DNA of 64,000 nt from Palsa-883 sp963847615. GTDB taxonomy: Bacteria; Pseudomonadota; Alphaproteobacteria; Acetobacterales; Acetobacteraceae. Below the pieces are notes generated by a model. That model saw only the letters and a list, made by a program, of their open reading frames with translations. It did not search any database and was not told the origin of the DNA. How positions within the stretch are numbered: position 1 is the first letter of the stretch; each line of letters starts with the position of its first letter. The DNA is taken from positions 45,854 through 109,853 of the forward strand of contig CAWKAN010000024.1 of NCBI GenBank assembly GCA_963847615.1, read 5' to 3'. The position numbers and the translations under genes were made by a program. Positions 8,456 through 16,390 of the stretch are shown here, one piece after another.

Positions 8456-10162
8456 CTACCTGGGCGCCGCGTCGGGGAGATGGTCGGGGCGCAGTCGCGC
8501 CGGCAGGGTTGTCAGGCTTTCGGTGGTGTCGAAGTCGCGCAGCACTGCGTCGTCGGCCATTTCGACCTCGGCGACCGCTTCCAGGTGCTTGCCGACCAGG
8601 AAGCGGGCGCCGGAATTCGCCGTGATATCCAGGATCTCCGGGAAGAAACCGCCGATCCCACAGCATCGGGTTGCCTTGTTTGCCGCGGAACGTCGGCAGC
8701 ACGATGCGGCGGCCCTCGTCGGGATCGTAGGTCGGCCAGCAGCCGGTCGATCATGCGCCCGGTCACCAGCGGCATGTCGCCCGAGGCAGACGATGGCCGC
8801 CGCGCATTCCGGCGGCACCGCGGCGATGCCCGCCTTCAGGCTGGCCGACAGGCCCTTCGGCGTAGTCGGGCGCATGCACGTAGCGCACCGGCCGCCCGGC
8901 CAGGGCGCTGCTCGACCTGCTCCGCCTGGTGGCCGAGTCACCACCAGCACCGGGCCGCGCGTCGAGGACAGCACGTTGTCCACCACCCGCGCGATCATCG
9001 GCTTGCCGGTGCGGTCGGGCACCAGCAGCTTGTTGTGCGGCGCCATGCGCCGCGAGCGGCCGGCGGCCAGCACCACCGCGGCGATGGTCGGCGCGCTGCG
9101 CGGCGCGGCGCCGGCGCGCGGCGTGCTCGGCGCTTTTTCGCGCGGCAGCGGCCGTGTCGATACTCCTTCAGCAGCCCGCCGACGCCCATCCGCATCAGCT
9201 CCGCCGAGCCCACCGCCAGCCCGGCGAACAGCCGGGTCAGCACGAAGTCGATGCCGTTCAGCTTCGGGCTGCGGGCGCAGCCGGGCAGCACCAGGGCCGG
9301 CCGGGCGCCGATGCGGCCGAGGCAGATCAGGTTGCCGGGGTCGACCGGCATGCCGAAATGCACGATCTCGCCGCCGGCGCGCACGATCCCGGCGGGACCC
9401 ACGTCGCGCCGGTCCACCACCGCCGAGGCGCCGACCACCAGCAGCAGGTCGGCGGGTGGCTGATCGCCTTTAAGGCCGGTCTTGCCGGCGATCAGCGCCT
9501 CGAGCGCGCGGGCGATCGACACCTCGTCGTGCGCGCAGTGCACCGGGGGCAGCAGGGCGCCGGTCAATCGGGTGACCCGCGCCTCGGTCGCGGCGATGGT
9601 CTTCTCGGTGACGCTGTCCTTCAGCCCGGGCAGTTCGGTCACCACGAGGCCGACGCGGAGGCGGCGGAACGGCGCCAGGGTCAGCGCGGCGCCGCCTTGC
9701 CGGGCTATCGTCTCGGCGACGGTCAGCACGGTGCCCGGGACGGCGAAGGGGATGACCTTGATGGTCGCCACCAGGTCCTTCGGCGCCACCACCGCATGGT
9801 CGGGCAGGGTGCCGATGGTCAGCGACTCGTCGATCGAATTCAGCCGGTCGATCTTCGCCGCGTCGACCAGCAGCAGGCCGGGCGTCTCGGCCAGCAGGTT
9901 CACCCGCCCGGTGGCGGCGCGCGAACGGGCGAGCAGCGGCGACAGCACGCACTGCGCCAGCCGATCGGCGGCGATATCCTCCGGCACGTCGCCGGGTTCG
10001 AGCTGGGCGGCGACGACCTCCGTCACGTCCGGCGGCGCGCAGCGCGGCGATCGCCGCGGCGTCCAGCACGGTGCCCTTGCGGAGCATTTTTTCCCCCGCC
10101 CGCAGGCTGTGCGCCATGATGGCGCCGCGCGCCTCGTCGAGCGGCAATGGCCCGAACCTCAT
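8456..10162 (-). pseudogene. Molybdopterin-binding (MoeA-like) / MobA-like nucleotidyltransferase fusion, multiple frame changes
   Basis: The gene starts MRFGPLPLDEARGAIMAHSL and encodes a molybdopterin-binding domain (GTLPDHAVVAPKDLVAT, LVVTELPGLKDSV, HCAHDEVSIARAL, LLLVVGASAVVDR) fused to a MobA/MocA-like transferase (VLAAGRSRRM, NKLLVPDRTGKPMI, EGLSASLKAGI, CLGDMPLVTG, TFRGKQGNPMLW). Such fusions finish the molybdenum cofactor for xanthine-dehydrogenase or CO-dehydrogenase-type enzymes. Frame changes are needed near 10030, 9150, 8935, 8865, 8785, 8710 and 8650; the exact number is uncertain by one. All motifs are intact once the frame is followed. It is the last gene of the maturation operon headed by the CoxE-like gene. 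Confidence 0.78.
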
Positions 10163-10270
10163 GCGCCGTCTCTCATGGCCTGACCTTCACGCGGCGGCGC
10201 CGATGCGGTGGGCTTCACGGCCCGGACGTCGTTCGACGGCTTTCATGCGCCGGGCTTCATGCCGGCGGCG

Positions 10271-10973
10271 TCATGCCGCTGCCTTCTGGCCCAGCGGCGA
10301 GCCACGGTGCGCGGCGACCACCTCGGCGATGATCGACAGCGCGATCTCCGGCGCTGTCACCGCCTCGATGTTCAGCCCGACCGGGCCGCGGATGCGCGCC
10401 ATCTCCAGGTCGGTAGTGGCCCAGCGCGCGCAGCCGCTTGAGCCGCGCCGCGTGGGTTTTCCGCGACCCCAGCGCGCCGATGTAAAAGGCGGGCGACTTC
10501 AGCGCGCGGTCCAGCGCCGGGTCGTCCAGCTTCGGATCGTGCGTCAGCGTCACCACCGCGGTGCGGACGTCGGGGCGCAGCGCCGTCCATCGCCTCGTCG
10601 GGCCAGTCGGTGGAGACGGTGACGTTGGGGAAACGCTCGTCGGTGGCGAAGGCGCGGCGCGGATCGACCACGGTGACGGCGAAGCCGCGTGGCGGCGGCG
10701 AAGGGCACCAGCGCCTGGGCGATATGCACGGCGCCGACGACGATCAGGCGCAGCGGCGGGTTGTAGACGTGCAGGAACCAGTCGTTGCCGCCGAGCCTGA
10801 CGGTGCGGGTTTCGTCCTCGGCGAGCGGCGGCGCGGGCGGCCTCGTTCAGCTCGGCGGGCGCGGCCGGATCGGGCAGCAGGCGCTGCGCCCCGTCGGGCA
10901 GGCTTGTGCCGAGGACGATCGGGCGGCCGGCGCGCCTGGCGTCTTCCAGCGCGGCGATGATCTCGGGGGTCAT
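10271..10973 (-). pseudogene. XdhC-family maturation factor (two-domain), frame changes
   Basis: The N-terminus MTPEIIAALEDARRAGRPIVL is the XdhC/CoxI N-domain. The C-terminal Rossmann-like domain is read in another frame as AVVTLTHDPKLDDPALDRAL, SPAFYIGALGSRKTHA and RLKRLRALG, then GPVGLNIEAV and the end SPLGQKAAA in a third frame. XdhC binds molybdenum cofactor, promotes its sulfuration and delivers it to xanthine-dehydrogenase-family enzymes. Frame changes lie near 10840, 10700, 10585 and 10425; the span is 1 modulo 3, which fits four +1 insertions. The gene follows the small XdhC gene by 22 bp. Confidence 0.75.
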
Positions 10974-10995
10974 GCGACGCTTCCTTCCCTGCCCG

Positions 10996-11348
10996 TCACG
11001 TCAGCTTCTCCACGAACACCTTCACCTTGCCGCCGCAGGCCAGCCCGACCTCCCAGGCGCGCTCGTGGGTGACGCCGAAATCCAGCAGCTGCGGCGTGCC
11101 GGTTGTCGATCGTCTGCATCGCCGCCTCGGCGACCGCGCCCTCGATGCAGCCGCCGGAGACCGAGCCAGCCATCTTGCCCGACGTCGTCACCGCCATCTG
11201 GCTGCCGGCGGGGCGCGGCGAACTGCCCCAGGTCTCCGTCACGGTGGCGATCGCCACCGCTTCGCCGGCCGCGCGCCAGCGCGGCGGCGGTGGCCAGAAC
11301 GTCCTCGGTTTCGCCAGGGATCGTCGCCGAACTCATTGCCGTGTTCAT
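10996..11348 (-). pseudogene. Small XdhC/CoxI N-terminal-domain protein, two frame changes
   Basis: It starts MNTAMSSATIPGETEDVLAT and continues AIATVTETWGSSPRPAGSQM, SGKMAGSVSGGCIEGAV and EAAMQTIDN, the XdhC/CoxI N-domain signature, ending GGKVKVFVEKLT. A change near 11270 and another near 11103 (AACCGGCACG for AACGGCACG) break the frame. The span is 2 modulo 3, matching two +1 insertions, and the corrected product is 116 residues. The start overlaps the upstream coxE stop (ATGA), so the cluster is an operon. Cox-type clusters commonly carry this stand-alone N-domain beside a two-domain XdhC. Confidence 0.75.
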
Positions 11349-12750
11349 GACGCCATCCTTTCGGGCGGGCCCGCGCGCCGGGGCGGCATCGGGCGAGACA
11401 GCAGATCGACCAGCGCGCGCAGGCTGGCCAGGTTGTGCACCGGGCGGAACTCGTCCACGTGCGGCAGCATCGCGCGGATGCCCTGTGATTTTGGTTCGAA
11501 CCCGCTCCAGCGCAACAGCGGGTTCAGCCAGATCAGCCGCCGGCAGGAACGGTGCAGCCGATCCATGTTCTCCGCCAGCCCGCGTGCGCCGTCGCGGTCC
11601 AGCCCGTCGGTGATCAGCAGCACCACCGCGCCCTGGCCCAGCACGCGGCGCGCCCAGAACCGGTTGAACGTCGCCAGCGCCTCGCCGATGCGCGTGCCGC
11701 CGGACCAGTCGGGCACGCAATGGGCGACCATCTGGAACGCCACTTCCGGGTCGCGGTGGCGGAGCTGGCGCGAGATGTTGGTCAGCCGCGTGCCGAACAG
11801 GAACACGTGCACGCGGTCGCGGTCGTTGGTCACCGCATGCAGGAAGTGCAACAGGATCTGGGCGTAGCGCCCCATCGAACCGGAGATGTCGCACAGCACG
11901 ACCAGCGGCGGCGGGCGGGTGCGGCGGCGGTTGCGCGCGATCGTCAGGATCTCGCCGCCCTGGCGCAGGCTGGCGCGGATGGTGCGGCGCAGGTCGGTGA
12001 CCGGGCCCGAGCGGGTCGGGGCGCAGCCGGCGGGTGCGGCGCAGGTCGAGCGGCAGGGTCAGCCGGCGGATCTCCCGCTTGGCCGCCTCGATCTCGGCGG
12101 CGCTCATCGCCTCGAAATCCATCCGCTGCAGCCGCTCATGGTCGGAGACGGTGAGCACGGCGTCCTGCACCGGCGCTCTCCTCCGGCGGCTTCGGCGGCG
12201 GGCGCGGCGGGGCCATCGCCTCGGCGACGCGGCGGCTGCCGGCGGCGGGGCGTTCGCGCCTCTTGTCCTTCTGCGCCTCCAGCAGTGCCATCGCCGCGGC
12301 CTGCAGCGCGGCGGTCGGGTCGCGCCAGAACAGCCCGAAGGCCTGGTCGAACACCTCCTGATGCTCGTGGCGGTGCACCATCGCGGTGCGCAGCGCGGTG
12401 CGCGCCTGGGTCTTGCTGGCGAGGTCCACCCGGGTCAGCGCCTGTTGCGCGGCGAGCGTCTCGGCCGGCCCGACCGGCAGCCCGGCGCGGCGCAGCAGCC
12501 GCGCGAAGTGCAGCACGTTGGCCGCCAGCGTCGGGGCCGCCAGCGTCGGGGCCGCCAGCGTCGGGGCCGCCAGCGTCGGGGCCGCCAGCGTCGGGGCCGC
12601 CAGCGTCGGGGCCGCCAGCGTCGGGGCCGCCAGCGTCGGGGCCGCCAGCGTCGGGGCCGCCAACGTTGCGGCGTCAGGCATCGGCGCGGTGGGCATTGGG
12701 CTCGCCTGCGGCGAGGCGCCCGGTGGCGGCGTTGGCAGGGTGGCGGTCAC
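11345..12750 (-). pseudogene. CoxE-like VWA-domain protein, two frame changes
   Basis: The C-terminal half is a von Willebrand A domain with an intact metal-ion-dependent adhesion site: DISGSMGRY, SGGTRIGEAL, VLLITDGLDRD. This is the CoxE type that, with a MoxR-like AAA ATPase (CoxD), matures the Mo/Cu site of CO dehydrogenase. The N-terminal half carries nine copies of the pentapeptide LAAPT before the conserved VLHFARLLRRAGLPVGPAE block. Frame changes lie near 12165 and 12005; the span is 2 modulo 3, consistent with two +1 insertions. The likely GTG start gives VTATLPTPPPG. No CoxD ATPase or structural subunit is found upstream, where mobile-element debris begins. Confidence 0.75.
12521..12665. 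repeat. 15-bp tandem repeat, about nine units, inside the coxE-like gene
   Basis: The unit GCCGCCAGCGTCGGG is repeated without any variation until the last unit (CAACGTTGCGG). It keeps the reading frame and encodes the pentapeptide LAAPT on the minus strand. The absence of synonymous differences points to recent expansion by slippage. Confidence 0.95.
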
Positions 12751-12928
12751 GGCGCCGTCCAAATGGGGTGAGAACACGACCAGCTTAGACCGGATCGCTG
12801 GCGGGATCACCTTGGCCCCGGCGAGGCCTGCCGCGCGCCAGCCAGGCCGGGTTCGCCGCGCGTGCCCGGCGGCGGCGCGAACCTGCGCGACATCCGCGGC
12901 GGCGGAGCAGCTTGGGCACCAGGATGGA

Positions 12929-13170
12929 GAATCAGATCTCGATCTGATTGATCCATGACGCGTGCTTTGGTGTGGAGTGGAAGGTGATGGGATGGCAAGC
13001 ATCGCGCAGGAGGGCCTCGCGCGTCGCCAACAGAATGCGGCCGAGAAGATATCCCCGGTCCAGCTTCTCCGCCATCGCCAACTCGCCGACCGACCCGTGG
13101 CGCCCGTCATCCAGCATCCGCTTCCACCAGTGCGCCCGCACCAACGCCTTGATCAGCAAGTTGTCGACCC
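12929..13170 (-). mobile_element. Remnants of an IS630-type transposase and a recombinase-associated gene
   Basis: Minus-strand codons 12935-12995 read HPITFHSTPKHASWINQIEI, the hallmark around the last catalytic Asp/Glu region of IS630/Tc1-type transposases. Just upstream, 13025-13167 reads DNLLIKALVRAHWWKRMLDD followed by GSVGELAMAEKLDRGYL, a helix-turn-helix segment that I recall next to serine recombinases/phage-type genes. Neither is complete, no terminal inverted repeats are apparent, and the two join in one frame. I read this as degraded mobile-element debris at the edge of the island. Confidence 0.6.
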
Positions 13171-13422
13171 GCCCGCGCGGCGGCGCCCAGCCCGAGACCC
13201 CGTCCGGCGACATCACGAACGTCCGTCCGCCCCGCGGCGCCAGCCGGCTTCCCGATAAGCCGGTTCCTCTACATGGGAATATTTCGACCCCACCGACGGC
13301 AACGGGCTCGGCGGCCCCGATTTTTCCTGGACGGCAGCGATCGACCTGGCGCTGGCGGGCGGCTGCGCGCCGGGGGCTCCGGCGAGAGACCGGGCGGACG
13401 ATGCCCCGGTCTGGCGCGGCCC

Positions 13423-14023
13423 TCAGCGGCGCCGGCGCAGCCGGTCGGCGACGATCAGCAGCACGATCGAGAGGCTCATCATCATCGTCGCCGCCGCGGT
13501 GATGGCGGGGCTCAGGTGTTCGCGCAGGCCGGTGAACATGAGCATCGGCAGGGTGCGCTGGTCGGCGCTGGCGAGGAACATCGAAATCACCAGCTCGTCG
13601 AACGAGGTGACGAAGGCGAAGGCCGCGCCGGACAACACGCCGGGCAGGATCGCGGGCAGCATGACGCGGCGGAAGGCGAGCAAAGGCGGGGCGCCGGAGA
13701 TCGCCGCGGCGCGCATCAGGTCGCGGTCGAAATTGCTCAGGCTGGCGCCGACGGTGACGACGACGAAGGGCGAGGCGACCACGGTGTGGGCGAGGATGAT
13801 ACCGCTGAAGGTGCTGGCCAGGCCGATCGAAGCATAGAAGATGTAGGCGCCGACGGCGGTGATGATGACGGGGACGATCAGGGGCGAGATCAGCAGCGCG
13901 ATGATCAGCCGCCGCGCGGGCAGGCGCGGATTGGCCAGGCCCACCGCGGCCAGGGTGCCGAGCGAGGTCGCGAGGATGGTGACGCCGACAGCGATGATGA
14001 TGCTGTGCCAGATCGCCTCGCGC
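13423..14023 (-). pseudogene. ABC transporter inner-membrane permease (PotC/spermidine-putrescine type), 5'-truncated
   Basis: About 200 residues of a type I ABC importer permease: membrane segments SIIIAVGVTILATSLGTLAA, LIIALLISPLIVPVIITAVG and IVLLIVADRL, plus the coupling motif region RAAAISGAPPLLAFRRVMLP with its EAA-like loop. Full-length members have about 260-280 residues, so the first membrane helix and the start codon are missing. The coding similarity stops exactly where the repeat array begins (REAIWHSI). The rest of an ABC operon is not found in the window, so the gene is probably dead. Confidence 0.72.
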
Positions 14024-15770
14024 CCGAGCGGTCCACCGTCCCACCGCCGGGTCGTGGCCCGGTGGCAGGCTGTTGCATGGGGTCTTTGCGCACCGGCATT
14101 GCCGCTCGCCCCCCGCCCGCTCTCCCGCGCCGCCGCACGCCCCGTCACACCCCCCGTCCCAATCCCCGTCCCAATCCCCGTCATGGCCGGGCCGGTCCCG
14201 GCCATCGGCCCCGGGACCGCGCCGCCACCCAGCCCCACCGTGCGCCCGAGCGGCCCACCGTCCCACCACCGGGCCGTGCCCCGGTGGCAGGCTGTTGCAT
14301 GGGGTCTTTGCGCACCGGTGACGCCGCTCGGCCCCCGCCCCCGCTCCGTCATGGCCGGGCCTGTCCCGGCCATCCGCCCCGAGACCGCGCCGCCAGCCAG
14401 CCCCACCGCGCGCCCGAGCGGCCCACCGTCCCACGTTGCATGGGGTCTTTGCGCACCGGCCTCGCCGCTCGCCCCCCGCCCCCCTCCGTCATGGCCGGGC
14501 CCGTCCCGGCCATCCGCCCCGGGGCCGCGCCGCCACCCAGCCCCACCGCGCGCCCGAACGGCCCACCGTCCCACGTTGCATGGGGTCTTTGCGCACCGGC
14601 CTCGCCGCTCGCCCCCTGCCCCCGCTCCGTCATGGCCGGGCCTGTCCCGGCCATCCGCCCCGGGGCCGCGCCGCCACCCAGCCCCACCGCGCGCCCGAAC
14701 GGACCACCGTCCCACCACCGGGTCGTGGCCCGGTGGCAGGCTGTTGCATGGGGTCGTTGCGCGAGTTTGCGATTTGCCCACCCAACCGCGGCGCCAGGCT
14801 GGCAGCGCCGCGCGGGTTGCCGCCACGCAGCGGACCAGCGTGGCCACCCCGCCGCGGCCCCACCGGATCGAAACCACTGGCAGGCCCCGGTCCGGCGGAC
14901 TGTTGCATGGGGTTGTTGCGCGATTTTGCGATTTGCCCACCCAACCGCGGCGCCAGGCTGGCAGTGCCGCGCGGATTGCCGCCACGCAGCGGACCGGCGC
15001 GGCCACCCTGCCGCGGCCCCACTGGGTCGAGCTCACTGGCAGGCCCCGGTCCGGCAGACTGTTGCATGGGGTTGTTGCGCGATTTTGCGATTTGCCCACC
15101 CAACCGCGGCGCCAGGCTGGCAGCGCCGCGCGGGTTGCCGCCACGCAGCGGACCAGCGTGGCCACCTGGCCGCGGCCCCACCGGGTCGAGCCCACTGGCA
15201 GGCCCCGGTCCGGCAGACTGTTGCATGGGGTTGTTGCGCAGATTTTCGATTTGCCCGGCCATCCGCCCCCGGACCGCGCCGTGCCCCAGCCCCACCGCGC
15301 GCCCGAGCGACCCACCGTCCCACGTTGCATGGGGTCTTTGCGCAGCGGCGTCGTCGCCCGCCCCCCGCGCCTTCTCCGTCATGGCCGGGCCTGTCCCGGC
15401 CATCCGTCCCCGGACCGCGCCGTGCCCCAGCCCCACCGCGCACCCGAGCGGCCCACCGTCCCACGTTGCATGGGAGCCTGCCCCGGCGAAGGCCGGGGTT
15501 GTTGCGCGATTTTGCGATTTGCCCGCCGGACCACGCCGCCAGGTTCGCAGCGCCGCGCGGGTTGCCGCCACGCAGCGGACCGGCGTGGCCACCTGGCCGC
15601 GGCCTCACCGGATCGAGACCACTGGCAGGCCCCGGCCCGACAGACTGTTGCATGGGGTCGTTGCAGCGTTTTTCGATTTGCCCGGCCGACCACGCCACCA
15701 GGTTCGCAGTGCCGCGCGGGTTGCCGCCGCACAGCGGGCCGCTGCCACGGTGCATGGGGTCGTGACCGGC
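14020..15770. repeat. Mosaic tandem array of two repeat units (A and B)
   Basis: Unit A (about 140-190 bp) starts GCGCCCGAGCGGCCCACCGT, contains GTTGCATGGGGTCTTTGCGC and the palindrome CATGGCCGGGCCTGTCCCGG, and ends CCAGCCCCACCGC. Unit B (about 155-160 bp) starts TGTTGCATGGGGTTGTTGCG, contains GATTTTGCGATTTGCCC and ends in CCCCGGTCCGGCAGAC. I count about six A and five B units. They run A-A-A-A, then an A/B hybrid, B-B, a B/A hybrid, A, a second A/B hybrid and B. Some A units carry an extra hairpin (CCACCGGGTCGTGGCCCGGT). Switches between A and B occur at the shared GTTGCATGGGGT core. Long open frames here are a by-product of GC content. Confidence 0.9.
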
Positions 15771-16365
15771 GCTTTCGCTTTGGCCCCCCGGGGCCAACAT
15801 CGTCTGCGCGGCAACGGCGTCGGAAGGGGTGACTTGGGGCGCGGCTGGAATGGCGGTCATCTGCGATCCTGATGCGCTGAAAGTTAGTCAGTTACTCTTA
15901 CACCAAAACACCGTTCAGCGCCACGCAAACCGCCCGGCGGCCGAGCACCACCCCGACCGAGCCCCGCGCCTGCGCCGCCGTCGTGGCGGCGCACCCGCCT
16001 CCTGCCAAAGCAGCTGCGCTCTACCCCACCGGCCCGGGCCACCGCGCCGAACCAAGCCAGGAATGCAGCCGCAGATGAACGCAGATGAACGCGGATGGAG
16101 CGGCCCCGCGGCGGTCGGGCTGGCGGCGATCGACTGCCCTGCCGAACGGCTCCCCGGCATCAGCCTAGGCAGCGAACTGCGGCGGCAGGTCCGCCGACAA
16201 GGCGGGCCGTGCTTGCGCCCGGCCTGCGGCAAGCAGGCGAGATGTTAACGCAACGGACGACAGAACAGGCACCAGGCCAACGGAGAACCGTGCCGGATCA
16301 GGGACCTGCGCCGGGCCGAATGGCCCCACGGAGCGTCCCCGGCACCAATCTCCCGATTTTATTGG
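15771..16365. other. Island interval with a coding stub and a short direct repeat
   Basis: On the minus strand 15860-15765 reads MTAIPAAPQVTPSDAVAAQT, which looks like the beginning of a gene that runs straight into the repeat array and is lost. At 16072-16096 there is a short repeat (GCAGATGAACGCAGATGAAC) of the kind that flanks the GxxExxY remnant near 45.8-46.3 kb. I see no intact gene in the remaining sequence. Confidence 0.4.
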
Positions 16366-16390
16366 CTGACACGATATAGCAAACACGCTA
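16366..16390 (+). promoter_or_regulatory. Left half of the toxin-antitoxin promoter/operator, split by the group II intron
   Basis: CTGACA at 16366-16371 is a good -35 box. Joining 16390 directly to 18297 (that is, removing the intron) restores CTGACA, a 17-bp spacer and TATACC as -10. It also restores the palindrome TATAGC-AAACAC-GCTATA, the expected operator of a self-regulating toxin-antitoxin operon. As the sequence stands, the -10 box and the right half of the operator are 1.9 kb away. Confidence 0.7.

Noticed and set aside
14020..15770. CRISPR array or integron cassette array
   Set aside because: Units are 140-190 bp without unique spacers, and the core GTTGCATGGGGT does not fit the attC consensus; no Cas or integrase gene adjoins.
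14020..15830. Very long open frames on both strands across the repeat array (over 600 codons)
   Set aside because: They follow from high GC and the absence of stop codons in repeats; no start context, no family similarity, and several frames are open simultaneously.
16000..16045. tRNA-like stretch on the minus strand (GGTAGAGCGCAGCTGCTTTG)
   Set aside because: It resembles the D-arm to anticodon part of a tRNA, but no acceptor stem or T-arm can be closed.
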